Positions 32,221 to 41,125 of a DNA stretch of 64,000 nt are shown here, one piece after another. The DNA comes from Halomonas socia (GTDB lineage Bacteria > Pseudomonadota > Gammaproteobacteria > Pseudomonadales > Halomonadaceae): the NCBI RefSeq assembly GCF_010977575.1, contig NZ_CP048812.1:2666001-2730000 (forward strand), read 5' to 3'. The first letter of the stretch is position 1. The number at the start of each line of letters is the position of its first letter. The position numbers and the translations under genes are program-made. The notes beneath the pieces are model-generated. The model did no database searches and was not told where the DNA came from. It saw only the letters and a list, made by a program, of their open reading frames with translations.

Positions 32221-34266
32221 TCAGTTGGCGTCGAGCCCGGGGCTGGCCTGCAGGTCGGTCGCCGGTACGCGGTCGGCGCCCCAACTGCGGTGCACATGGC
32301 CGATTACCCGGTCGAGCTCCTGTTGGGTGATGGTGGCCAGCTCGCCGCGCTCCAGTGGGTCGAAGTGAAAGATATACAGCCGCGAGGCGAGTTGCTCGAA
32401 GGGCAGTGAGGCCTCGCCAAAGCGCTCGCCCTGGCCCGCAGTACTGACCTTGACGCCATCGCCCCAGTCCTGGCCGCTATCGTTGTTGGGATTGTAGAAG
32501 TAGACCCGCATCACGTCCTGGGGATCGAGGTTGACCCGTAGCAGGGTGATGGCGTGCCAGCCGATGAAGCGCGCCGCGCTGTCGGTCACGGCGATGCCCG
32601 CCGGTTGCGGATGGATCAGTGGTTGGTTGCCGTTGTAGTAGGGGTGATAGGCGGCATAGAAGTGGCGCAGGAAGTCCTCGAGGCCCTCGAGCTGGCCGGT
32701 CGCCACGTCGACGTTGATACGAAAGCCGCGCCCCGACCACCAGCCGTGAAACTCGGGATTGACCCAGCGGTGCGGGTCGCCCTCGCGGCCGATGCAGCGC
32801 CTCCCCATCTCGGCGTAGATGCGATCGAGGTGCGGCACTACCAACAGCGACACCGCATCCAGGTCCATGGGCAGTTCGGTGGCAACGCCAGAGAGGCTTT
32901 CGCGGGACGAGATCGGCTGGCCCTCGAAGTGCATCACGATCTCGTCGTCACGCGCCGCCCAGGCGACCATCTGCAGCAGATAGTCAGGATCGTTGTAGGC
33001 CCACATCGACAGCGCGCGGGCCGACTGACAGGTGGGGTTGTTGCCCTGGCCCACACCGAGAGGCAGCCCCAGCATGCACAGCACGCCCTCTAGCAGCCGT
33101 GCCCGCGGTGATACCGCGTCGCCGTGGGCCATCTTCAGGCGCTGCTGCGACCACTCCGAAAGCGTCAATCCCAGCTGGCGCCACATGGCCGGTGCTACCG
33201 GCGGCTGATAGAGAATGCCGCGCTCGAGCAGTAGCGCCAGGCCGTAGATGGCCTGCGGCGTGGCCGGGTAGACGCCACCGCGGATCAGCGCATGGACCAG
33301 CTCGCGATAGCACAGCAGGCAGTCGCGGCCGGTGGAGGAGAGACCCAGCGTCTCGGCCAGCAGGTGGTCGCTATGCTCCAGCAGGTGGCGCATCAGCACG
33401 CTGTGGTAGGGCGAGACCAGGCCGGTGTCGTGCATGGCGCGGGCAAAGCCGCTGGCCTCGTACTGCAGGGCGGCCTGGTCCATGCTCTCCAGTCGCTGCC
33501 GGTAGATGTCGATACCCGGATCTTCGCGGCATGCCTGGGTCGGCCCGAACAGCGAGCTGACCAGGCGGTCGGCGCCCTGGCCGCTGGCGCCCAGGTCGAT
33601 GGCCGGATTGGCCTGGCAGATGGCGATCTGGGTGATCATCTGCTTGACCGGTTCGACCTGCAGCGGGCGCTGGCGCAGGATGCGCCATATTTCATCGATC
33701 AACTGGTCGACGATATGTTCGTAACCGATGCGCTCGGCGAGGTGCTGAAACAGCAGGCGAGGCAGCTGTGCCAGGCGCCCCTGGGTCTCGCGCTCGGCTT
33801 CGCTGGGCGCACCGAACAGCAGCCACAGGTTTAGTGCCATCACCTGGGTGAGGTAGTGGTGGGCCTGTTCGGCGGAGATCAGCGGGTGCTGGTAATCGCC
33901 CATGGCCACCGCCAGCAGGCGCAGCTCGCTGAGCGATTCGATCACCACACTGTTGGGATCGGCGCTCTTCAGCGCATGGGTGGTCAGTGAGGGCACCAGA
34001 TACTGCGGCGTCGCCCAGTCGGAGCCGAGGAACAGCCCGGCTGTCTCGAGGGCTTCGGCGCGGGCCTCTACCGCCGCACAGCCGCCGGGCTGCAACATCA
34101 CCCGGCGCGCGGTGTCGAGGACGCGCCCCAGCTTGCTTGGCTTGGCGAAGTCGCGGGCCGCATCGAGCAGCTGTATCGCCTCGTCCAGCTTGGCCAGCAA
34201 GCCGGTCAGCTTGTCCCCGTCGGTTGGGGGTTGTGTTGCACTGTTCGTATCAGGGTGCTCGGTCAC
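32221..34266 (-). CDS. 681-residue protein with papain-like Cys-His-Asn signature
   Basis: No named family was recognised. The N-terminal 400 residues are mostly helical, without signal peptide or membrane segments. The C-terminal part contains VGQGNNPTCQSARALSMWA. Gln407 lies six residues before Cys413, the same spacing as the papain oxyanion Gln and nucleophile. GWHAITLLRV supplies His571 and FYNPNND supplies Asn592/594. This order and local pattern suggest a clan CA cysteine peptidase or transglutaminase-like enzyme. The GTG start follows AAGGAG. It lies 31 bp after an ATP-grasp ligase gene, surely in one operon. A ligase plus peptidase pairing suggests making and trimming a peptide-like bond; this is inference. 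Confidence 0.6.
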   Translation of the reverse strand: MTEHPDTNSATQPPTDGDKLTGLLAKLDEAIQLLDAARDFAKPSKLGRVLDTARRVMLQPGGCAAVEARAEALETAGLFLGSDWATPQYLVPSLTTHALKSADPNSVVIESLSELRLLAVAMGDYQHPLISAEQAHHYLTQVMALNLWLLFGAPSEAERETQGRLAQLPRLLFQHLAERIGYEHIVDQLIDEIWRILRQRPLQVEPVKQMITQIAICQANPAIDLGASGQGADRLVSSLFGPTQACREDPGIDIYRQRLESMDQAALQYEASGFARAMHDTGLVSPYHSVLMRHLLEHSDHLLAETLGLSSTGRDCLLCYRELVHALIRGGVYPATPQAIYGLALLLERGILYQPPVAPAMWRQLGLTLSEWSQQRLKMAHGDAVSPRARLLEGVLCMLGLPLGVGQGNNPTCQSARALSMWAYNDPDYLLQMVAWAARDDEIVMHFEGQPISSRESLSGVATELPMDLDAVSLLVVPHLDRIYAEMGRRCIGREGDPHRWVNPEFHGWWSGRGFRINVDVATGQLEGLEDFLRHFYAAYHPYYNGNQPLIHPQPAGIAVTDSAARFIGWHAITLLRVNLDPQDVMRVYFYNPNNDSGQDWGDGVKVSTAGQGERFGEASLPFEQLASRLYIFHFDPLERGELATITQQELDRVIGHVHRSWGADRVPATDLQASPGLDAN

Positions 34267-34297
34267 ACCGACTCCTTATCCCGGTTTCTGCCAGGGA

Positions 34298-35521
34298 TTA
34301 TACATAGAAGTCCAGATCCTCCTGGTGCTTGAGCAGGTCACGCAGCTGATGAGGATCCTCGCCCTTGAAGTAGATTAGCCCCCAGTGGGTGCCGAAGGCG
34401 GTACGCTTGGTCACCGTCTCTTCCATCGGCGGCGTCAGCTCGTGGGACTCGAAGTAGGGGTGGTCCTCGACCTCTTCGGGGATCTCCAGGCGGCTGACCA
34501 CGCGACGCCGCGGATAGACGCCGAAGCAGCCGGCATAGCCGTTGGCATCCTCGACTTCCCTGGGGAAGAATGCCTTGATCTCGTCAGTGCTGGCCTTGGG
34601 ATCGAACACCAGCATCGAGGCCTGGTAGGCGTTGAAACCGTAGACCCGCTCGAGCAGCTCGAAGACCTTGAAGCCCGGCGGCCGGTAGGCGACTTCGCCG
34701 AAGTACATTTCGCCGTCGCTGGTGACGAAGTACTCCGGGTGGATCAGGCCGAACTCGATATCGAAGGTCTTGATCAGTTTCTCGATCTGGGCGGTGATCT
34801 GGGGGCGATACCTCTCCAGCTCCGGCGAGGCCGGAACGAACACCGAGTAGCCCAGGGTCACGTATTCGGAGATATTCAGAAACGCGATCTTGCCGTTGTG
34901 CACCCAGGCTTCGACGGCGAATTCCCAGCCGTCGAGGTGCGATTCCATCAGCACCGGAAACTCCTCGTCGGGGATCGAGTCGACCTCGTCCGGGGTACGA
35001 ATCACCCGGTGGCCGAGGCAGCCGGCCTTGTCGAAGGCCTTGAGGTGGATCGGATCGTTGGGGTCGCCGTCGAGCTTGAGCAGCGTCTGGTTGACGCGCT
35101 TGAGGAAGCGCACCACGTCCTCCTTGTCGTGGGCTTCCTCGAAGATACCGACGCGAATACCGCCGAGCTGGGCGCGGCGCTTCATCAGCGCCTTGTCGCG
35201 CAGCAGCAGCGACTGGCCGTAGAGGCGCGGGTTGTCGAGCAGCAGAGAGTTGATCGCCCCGGCCCACTCGACGGTCTCTTCGTAAAGTGGGATGGCCACG
35301 TTGACGCCCATCTCCTGGAGAGTCTCGGCGATCTCCATGGAGCGGTCGTTCAAGCGCTCGAAGTTCCACGATACATAGGGAATGTCGTGCTTCTCGCAAT
35401 ACTCTTCGGCCCAGTCCGGTGCCACCACCACGTAACGGCGGTCGAAATTCTCGGCGGCTTCGACGGCACTGAGGCTCCAGCCCAGGAGTGCGATATAGCC
35501 CTTGTTGGGATCCTTGGTCAT
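34298..35521 (-). CDS. ATP-grasp ligase (carboxylate-amine type)
   Basis: A 407-residue cytoplasmic enzyme with the three-part ATP-grasp fold. The pre-ATP-grasp Rossmann-like part is residues 1-105. The lysine region is SLLLRDKALMKRRAQLGG, the central part is VLMESHLDGWEFAVEAWV, and the metal-binding end is FGLIHPEYFVTSDGEMYFGE followed by YRPPGF. Such enzymes activate a carboxylate as acyl phosphate and join it to an amine. Substrates are unknown. GGAGG precedes the ATG at 35521. The only operon partner is the papain-like 681-residue protein; no amino-acid or nucleotide pathway genes are adjacent. Confidence 0.85.
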   Translation of the reverse strand: MTKDPNKGYIALLGWSLSAVEAAENFDRRYVVVAPDWAEEYCEKHDIPYVSWNFERLNDRSMEIAETLQEMGVNVAIPLYEETVEWAGAINSLLLDNPRLYGQSLLLRDKALMKRRAQLGGIRVGIFEEAHDKEDVVRFLKRVNQTLLKLDGDPNDPIHLKAFDKAGCLGHRVIRTPDEVDSIPDEEFPVLMESHLDGWEFAVEAWVHNGKIAFLNISEYVTLGYSVFVPASPELERYRPQITAQIEKLIKTFDIEFGLIHPEYFVTSDGEMYFGEVAYRPPGFKVFELLERVYGFNAYQASMLVFDPKASTDEIKAFFPREVEDANGYAGCFGVYPRRRVVSRLEIPEEVEDHPYFESHELTPPMEETVTKRTAFGTHWGLIYFKGEDPHQLRDLLKHQEDLDFYV

Positions 35522-35649
35522 GAGTAGTGCCTCCGTTGGAAAGGGGTTGAACAATGCCTACACGCTACACCTTGGGTCCGCATCTTGGATAGCGGCGCGG
35601 GCAATTGGTGCAGTGTGGGGTGGAGGGTTACGATGGCCGTAGGCGGCGG

Positions 35650-35678
35650 TTGCGAGGCCGCTGGGGCGCTGTTATAGT
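35650..35678 (+). promoter_or_regulatory. Promoter of the 4.5S RNA gene
   Basis: TTGCGA (35650-35655) and TATAGT (35673-35678) are 17 bp apart, followed by a GC-rich discriminator. The mature RNA begins about 65 bp later, so a 5' leader trimmed by RNase P is likely. Confidence 0.6.
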
Positions 35679-35743
35679 GCGCCTCGCTCGGCCCGATGAC
35701 GTAACCATTCGCTGTGAATGTCACGTCGGACGTCGAACGCTAT

Positions 35744-35855
35744 GGTGGCCCTCGTCGGTCCTCCCGCAACGCTAAACTGCGAACCCCGCCAGGCCCGGAA
35801 GGGAGCAACGGTAGTGGTGGATGCGTGTGCCGGGATGTGGCTGTCGGGGGCCGCC
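35744..35855 (+). ncRNA. ffs: 4.5S signal recognition particle RNA
   Basis: The RNA component of the signal recognition particle, which binds Ffh and targets membrane proteins. The conserved core GCCAGGCCCGGAAGGGAGCA with the GGAA tetraloop region is present, as are the flanking GAACCCC and CAACGGTAG. The 5' GGTGGCCC pairs with the 3' GGGCCGCC to close the hairpin, about 112 nt in all. Exact ends are estimated. It lies upstream of dnaX, as in many gammaproteobacteria. Confidence 0.93.
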
Positions 35856-36008
35856 TCCATTCTGGGTGGTCGGTTCCGGCTGCCTGTCGCTGTCGCTTTC
35901 CCCTGCGAGTCCCAGCCGCTAGAATGAATGCCCTGTCATGACAGCGCTTGCCGGCCTCGGCTTGGCGCCATCTTCGTCGTGAACCCGGCCGCAAGGATTC
36001 TGCCCGCA

Positions 36009-38027
36009 ATGAGCTATCAGGTACTGGCCCGCAAGTGGCGCCCGCGCACCTTCCACGAGCTGGTCGGCCAGGACCATGTGCAGCGTGCGCTGGTCAACGC
36101 CCTCGACCAGGGGCGCCTGCACCACGCCTATCTGTTCACCGGCACCCGGGGGGTGGGCAAGACCACCCTGGCGCGAATTCTCGCCAAGTGCCTCAACTGC
36201 ACCGCCGGCGGCCACGACGACAGCGCCGTGACGTCGACTCCCTGTGGCCAGTGCGAGAGTTGCCGAGCCATCGATGAGGGGCGCTTCGTCGACCTCATCG
36301 AGGTCGATGCCGCTTCGCGGACCAAGGTCGAAGACACCCGCGAGTTGCTCGATAACGTGCAGTACGCGCCGACCCAGGGCCGCTTCAAGGTGTACCTCAT
36401 CGATGAGGTGCACATGCTCTCTACCCACAGCTTCAATGCGCTGCTCAAGACCCTCGAAGAGCCGCCGCCCCACGTCAAGTTCCTGCTCGCCACCACCGAC
36501 CCCCAGAAGCTGCCGGTCACGGTGCTGTCGCGCTGCCTGCAGTTCACCCTCAAGAACATGCCGCCGGAGCGCATCGTCGAGCACCTCGGCAAGGTGCTGG
36601 GTGCCGAGGGTGTCGCGTTCGACGAGTCGGCACTGTGGCTGCTGGGACGCGCCGCCGACGGCTCGATGCGCGATGCCATGAGCCTTACCGACCAGGCCAT
36701 CGCCTTCGGCCAGGGCGCGGTGCACCAGGCCGACGTGGCGGCCATGCTCGGAACCCTCGACCACCGCCACCTGCTGGCGCTGGTCGAGGCGCTGGCCGAG
36801 GTCGACGCCGCCCGGGTGCTCAGCGAGGTGGCGGCCCTCGCCGAGCAGGGCCCCGATTTCGCCGGGGTACTCGACGACCTGCTCGGCACCCTGCACCGCC
36901 TGGCGGTGGCGCAAATGGTCCCCGACGCCCTCGACAACGGCCACGGCGACCGCGAGTCGCTGCTGGCCCTGGCCGCACGCTTTACCGCCGAAGACGTGCA
37001 GCTCTACTACCAGATTGGCCTGCAGGGCCGCGGCGACATGGATCACGCGCCTGATGCCCGCATGGCGCTGGAGATGACCCTGCTGCGCATGCTGGCCTTC
37101 CGCCCCCAGGGCGTGCCCAAGCCGGCCAGCACACCGCTGCCGATTAGTGGCACGGTGCCGCAACAGGGCCAGCCTGCTCCCCAGCAGGCGCCGCCTGCCG
37201 CTGCCGAGTCGTCGCCCCCGGCGCCTAGCGCGTCAGAGGTGCCGTCGCCGTCACCAGGCGCGGCCAAGCCCGAGCCCGACGCTGACACAGCAGCTGCCTC
37301 CGCGTCGCCGAGCGTGGAGCCGCCGCCGTGGGAGATGCCGAGCGAACCCCCTGCCCAGCCTGCAGCAGCAGCGATGAACGAGGCGGTCGAGCCGCACGCC
37401 GCAGCGCCTGTCCAGCAGGCCGCAGCCGAGCAAGATGTCTCCGCGCCGGTCGCCAATGAGGCGATACCCGAAGCGGCGCCAGCCGAGCAGGCTGCGGCCC
37501 CGCAGGACGCGCCGCTTGCCGAGCAGGTCGAGCTCCCGCCCGAGCCCAGGGTCGAGACCCAGCCGGATAGCGCCGAACCTGGCCCCGCGGCGCCAGCCGT
37601 TGGCGAGCATCGCGGCACCTTCGACCACGCCACCTGGCTGGCGCGCTTCGACGACCTGGGGCTTGGCGGGCTGACGCGCAACCTTGCCGCCCACTGCCTG
37701 GTCGAACATGACGACGGCCAGCGCCTGCAGCTTCGGCTCGACCCCAGCCAGGCGGCGATGAATGCCGAGGTCCACGTCGAGCGGGTCGAGAAGGCGTTGC
37801 TCGGGCTGGGAGTTTCGCGCCGGGTCAGCATCGAGCCCGGCGAGCTGCCCGCCGATATCGAGACACCGCGGGCGCTGGCCGATCGCCTCAATGCCGAGCG
37901 CCACGCCGCCGCGGTCAAGTCGCTGGAGGCGGACCCCCACGTACAGGAACTCCGCGAGGCCTTCGGTGCCCGATTGCTGGAAGCCTCGGTATCCCCACAG
38001 CAGCGCAGCGGCGAGGCCGCGCGCTGA
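36009..38027 (+). CDS. dnaX: DNA polymerase III subunit tau (and gamma)
   Basis: The clamp-loader ATPase. It begins MSYQVLARKWRPRTFHELVG, with Walker A GTRGVGKTT near residue 47. The zinc module runs from CLNC to CGQCESC (residues 65-85), followed by LIDEVHML and the SRC sensor. A Pro/Ala-rich linker (residues about 375-530) leads to the tau C-terminal domain (WLARFDDLGLGGLTRNLAA) that binds DnaB and alpha. At 672 residues it is close to the E. coli tau (643). No A-AAA-AAG slippery heptamer was found, so gamma may not be made by frameshifting here. Confidence 0.96.
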   Translation: MSYQVLARKWRPRTFHELVGQDHVQRALVNALDQGRLHHAYLFTGTRGVGKTTLARILAKCLNCTAGGHDDSAVTSTPCGQCESCRAIDEGRFVDLIEVDAASRTKVEDTRELLDNVQYAPTQGRFKVYLIDEVHMLSTHSFNALLKTLEEPPPHVKFLLATTDPQKLPVTVLSRCLQFTLKNMPPERIVEHLGKVLGAEGVAFDESALWLLGRAADGSMRDAMSLTDQAIAFGQGAVHQADVAAMLGTLDHRHLLALVEALAEVDAARVLSEVAALAEQGPDFAGVLDDLLGTLHRLAVAQMVPDALDNGHGDRESLLALAARFTAEDVQLYYQIGLQGRGDMDHAPDARMALEMTLLRMLAFRPQGVPKPASTPLPISGTVPQQGQPAPQQAPPAAAESSPPAPSASEVPSPSPGAAKPEPDADTAAASASPSVEPPPWEMPSEPPAQPAAAAMNEAVEPHAAAPVQQAAAEQDVSAPVANEAIPEAAPAEQAAAPQDAPLAEQVELPPEPRVETQPDSAEPGPAAPAVGEHRGTFDHATWLARFDDLGLGGLTRNLAAHCLVEHDDGQRLQLRLDPSQAAMNAEVHVERVEKALLGLGVSRRVSIEPGELPADIETPRALADRLNAERHAAAVKSLEADPHVQELREAFGARLLEASVSPQQRSGEAAR

Positions 38028-38052
38028 TCACTTCGATCCAGGAGCATGAGCC

Positions 38053-38379
38053 ATGATGAAGGGCGGAATGGGCAACCTGATGAAGCAGGCCCAGGAAATG
38101 CAGGAAAAGATGCAGCGCATGCAGGAAGAGGCGCAGAAGGCCGAAGTCAGCGGCGAGGCCGGTGCCGGCATGGTCAAGGTGACCATGAACGGGCGTCACG
38201 ATGTCAGCAAGGTGGACATCGACCCCAGCGTGCTGGAAGAGGACAAGGAGCTGCTCGAGGACCTGCTGGCGGCCGCCGTCAATGACGCGGTGCGCAAGGT
38301 CGAGGAGAATACCCAGGCGCGGATGGAGGAGGCCACTGCCGGCATGAACCTGCCGCCGGGCTTCAAGATGCCGTTTTAA
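38053..38379 (+). CDS. ybaB: YbaB/EbfC nucleoid-associated protein
   Basis: A 108-residue dimeric DNA-binding protein. A Met/Gln-rich N-terminal helix ([20 protein letters not shown]) is followed by the compact [20 protein letters not shown] sheet and the [19 protein letters not shown] helix. It sits between dnaX and recR, the conserved order in gammaproteobacteria. Its stop overlaps the recR start (TAATG). Confidence 0.95.
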   Translation: MMKGGMGNLMKQAQEMQEKMQRMQEEAQKAEVSGEAGAGMVKVTMNGRHDVSKVDIDPSVLEEDKELLEDLLAAAVNDAVRKVEENTQARMEEATAGMNLPPGFKMPF

Positions 38380-38984
38380 TGAGTTTTTCTCCGCTCGTTG
38401 ATCGTCTGCTCGAGGCGCTGCGGGTGCTGCCCGGGGTCGGGCCCAAGAGCGCCCAGCGCATGGCGCTGTATCTGCTCGAACGCGATCGCGAGGGCGGCCA
38501 GCGCCTCGCTGCAGTGCTCGCTCAGGCCCTCGATGAAGTCGGCTACTGCCAGCGCTGCCGCACGCTGACCGAAGAGGCGCTATGCGGGCTGTGCCGCAGC
38601 CCGCGCCGCGATGATGCCATCCTGTGCGTGGTCGAGTCGCCGGCCGATATGCTGGCCATCGAGGACGCCGGTGGCTATCAGGGCCAGTACTTCGTGCTCC
38701 ACGGCCATCTGTCGCCCCTCGACGGTATCGGGCCGGAGGACATCGGGCTCGACCAGCTCGAGGCGCGTATCGACGCCGAGGCGGTCAGCGAAGTCATCCT
38801 GGCCACCAACCCTACCGTCGAGGGTGAGGCCACCGCCCACTACATCGCCGCGCAGCTCGCCGACCGTGACCTGCGGCTGTCGCGTCTCGCCTACGGCGTG
38901 CCGATGGGTGGTGAGCTGGAGTACGTCGACGGCGGTACCCTCAGTCGCGCCTTCAACGGCCGCCTGCCATTTCAAAGTGAATGA
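38379..38984 (+). CDS. recR: Recombination protein RecR
   Basis: RecR, with RecO and RecF, loads RecA at gapped DNA. The 201-residue protein has the HhH segment [19 protein letters not shown], the four-cysteine zinc finger [16 protein letters not shown] and the Toprim domain ([14 protein letters not shown]). The ending [20 protein letters not shown] is typical. It is translationally coupled to ybaB. Confidence 0.96.
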   Translation: MSFSPLVDRLLEALRVLPGVGPKSAQRMALYLLERDREGGQRLAAVLAQALDEVGYCQRCRTLTEEALCGLCRSPRRDDAILCVVESPADMLAIEDAGGYQGQYFVLHGHLSPLDGIGPEDIGLDQLEARIDAEAVSEVILATNPTVEGEATAHYIAAQLADRDLRLSRLAYGVPMGGELEYVDGGTLSRAFNGRLPFQSE

Positions 38985-39008
38985 GCCGCACCGCGGCCAG
39001 GACACCCC

Positions 39009-40162
39009 TTGACGATGCCTAATACTGCCCCGGGCTTGCCACCCCCGACATTCGCTGGGTCGACACCCCTGCGGCGCTGGACGCCGCCTGTGCCGAACTG
39101 GCCTCCGCCGACACCCTGGCGTTGGACACCGAGTTCTTCCGCGAATCGTCCTTTCATCCGGTGCCGGCGCTGGTCCAGCTCACTGCCGGTGGGGCGGTCT
39201 ACCTGATCGATCCCCAGGCCCTCGAGGCCAGTGCGGCGCTGCGCGATCTGCTGGCCGGCGGGCCGCTCAAGCTGCTGCATGCCAGCAGTGAAGACCTCGA
39301 GGTGCTGCGTAACTGGGCGGACGTACTGGTGGCCCCACTGGTCGATACCCAGGTGGCGCAGGGGCTGCTGGGCGAGGATCCGGCGATGGGTTACCAGCGC
39401 CTGGTCGAACACTGGACCGGCGAGACCCTGCCCAAGGAGGAGACCCGTTCCGACTGGCTCGAGCGGCCGCTGTCCGAGGCCCAGTGCCGCTATGCAGCGC
39501 TCGACGTGGTCTATCTGCTCGAGGTATGGAAGCACCAGCGGGCGCGGCTGGTCGAGCTCGAGCGGCTGGCTTGGCTGGAGGCCGACTGCGCCGAACTGCT
39601 GGCCCAGGCCGGACGCAGCGGCGATGCCGACGGCCAGTGGTACCTGCGTCAGCGCCAGCTATGGCGCCTTGCCCCGCGCCAGATCGAGGCCTATCGGCGC
39701 CTCACCATCTGGCGCGAGGGCGAAGCGCGGCGGCGCAATCTGCCGCGCGGCTGGCTGGTCAACGACAAGCTGCTCTACGCCATCGCCGAGGCGCTGCCGC
39801 AGAATCGCCATTCGCTGGCTGCCATCGAGGGCGTCAAGCCGACGCTGGTCAAGCGCGAGGGCGACACCCTGCTGGCGCTGGTCGGCGAAGCGCGTCGGGT
39901 CGAGGAGGGGGAGCTGCCCGAGGCACTGCCATCGCCGCTGGCCGGCGCCTTCAAGAAGCGCTTCAAGGCCCTCAAGCAGGTGGTGGCCGCCGAGGCTGAG
40001 GCGCTGGGGTTGGCCCCGGAAGTGCTGCTCAGGCGCCGCGACCTGGAAGCGATGGTCGCCGCCGACCTGCAGGGGCGCAGCCTGCCGCTGCCGACAGGTT
40101 GGCGCGGCGAGCGGCTCTCGGCTGGGTTGTCTGCGGCGCTGTCGCAGGGAGATGAGGCATGA
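39009..40162 (+). pseudogene. rnd: Ribonuclease D, with a 5' frame break
   Basis: A 3'-5' exonuclease that trims tRNA precursors. The DEDD motifs are clear: ALDTEFFRE, LHASSEDLEVL and YAALDVVYLLEVW, followed by two HRDC-like regions. The longest open frame with a recognised start begins only at TTG 39122, inside the first motif. Upstream the same frame encodes DIRWVDTPAALDAACAELAS, a normal RNase D N terminus, with no start codon. The TTG/ATG at 39009/39015, preceded by AGGA, is one base out of frame. Adding one C to the C run at 39042-39046 joins them into a protein of about 384 residues, the family length. It is either an assembly deletion or an N-terminally damaged gene. It overlaps ycgL by 4 bp. 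Confidence 0.8.
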
Positions 40163-40455
40163 GTGGCGACCTGCTGATATGCGAGATATACAAGAGCTCA
40201 CGCAAGGACGAGCTATATCTCTACGTCGACAAGCGCCAGGGGCTCGCCGATGTGCCGGAGCAACTGCTCGAGCATTTCGGCACGCCGCTGCCGGTGACCA
40301 CCATGCTGCTGACCGCCGGCAAGCGCCTGGCCCGCGCCGAAGCCAGCGAGGTCATGGCGCAGATCGCCGAGAAGGGGTTCTACCTGCAGATGCCCCCGGC
40401 CAAGGAGCCGTATCTGCTCGACCTCTACTGCACGCCGACGCAATCACGCTATTGA
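40159..40455 (+). CDS. ycgL: YcgL-domain protein
   Basis: A 98-residue cytoplasmic protein with the family pattern CEIYKSSRKDELYLYVDK at the start, LAARAEASEVMAQI-type helix in the middle (LARAEASEVMAQIAEKG) and GFYLQMPPAKEPYLLD near the end. The function of YcgL is unknown. It overlaps rnd (ATGA) and is followed by ycgN, the standard order in Pseudomonas and relatives. Confidence 0.93.
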   Translation: MSGDLLICEIYKSSRKDELYLYVDKRQGLADVPEQLLEHFGTPLPVTTMLLTAGKRLARAEASEVMAQIAEKGFYLQMPPAKEPYLLDLYCTPTQSRY

Positions 40456-40482
40456 GCGCCGCTGGCGCCGGGGGGAGTAGAG

Positions 40483-40932
40483 ATGCGCGAACTGTTCTGG
40501 GAGCGCTATCGTCTCGACGAGCTCACCGACGAGGAGTGGGAGGCGCTGTGCGACGGCTGCGGCCAGTGCTGCCTGCTCAAGTTCCAGGACGAGGACAGCG
40601 GCGACCTGGCGGTGCTCAACGTCGCCTGTGAGCTGCTCGATATCGACAGCTGCCGCTGCGGCGACTACGCCAACCGCTTCGAACGGGTGCCCGACTGCAC
40701 TCAGCTCACCCCGGCGCGGATCGACGAATTTCGCTGGCTGCCGGGCTCCTGCGCCTATCGCCGCCTGGCCGAGGGGCGCAGCTTGGCGCGCTGGCACCCG
40801 TTGATCAGCGGTGACGGCCGCCGCATGCACCGCAAGGGCATCAGCGTGGCCAGCTTCGCGGTCTCCCAGCGTGACGTGCCCGAGGCCGATTACGACGAGC
40901 ACATCATCGCCATCCTGCCCATCGACGGTTAG
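40483..40932 (+). CDS. ycgN: YcgN-family cysteine-cluster protein
   Basis: A 149-residue protein with the cluster CDGCGQCC near residue 23, further cysteines in CELLDIDSCRCGDY and a late GSCAYRRL. The arrangement suggests metal binding (UPF0153/CxxCxxCC type). It ends the dnaX-ycgN run. Function is unknown. Confidence 0.93.
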   Translation: MRELFWERYRLDELTDEEWEALCDGCGQCCLLKFQDEDSGDLAVLNVACELLDIDSCRCGDYANRFERVPDCTQLTPARIDEFRWLPGSCAYRRLAEGRSLARWHPLISGDGRRMHRKGISVASFAVSQRDVPEADYDEHIIAILPIDG

Positions 40933-41125
40933 CCCCCGCCAGCCGTTTCCACCAGCCTGACCACCCCTTTTCAGCCGCCAGGGCTGAGCGAACTGGTACG
41001 CCACAATCAGGCAGCTTTCTGATTGTGGCGGCCAGGCATCCCAACGATGCTGATCAGTGTATGTAACAACGTGTTGCTAGGCGCCTGGGCGCGCCAGCGG
41101 TGGGGATCTGTACGGGGGATGGAAC

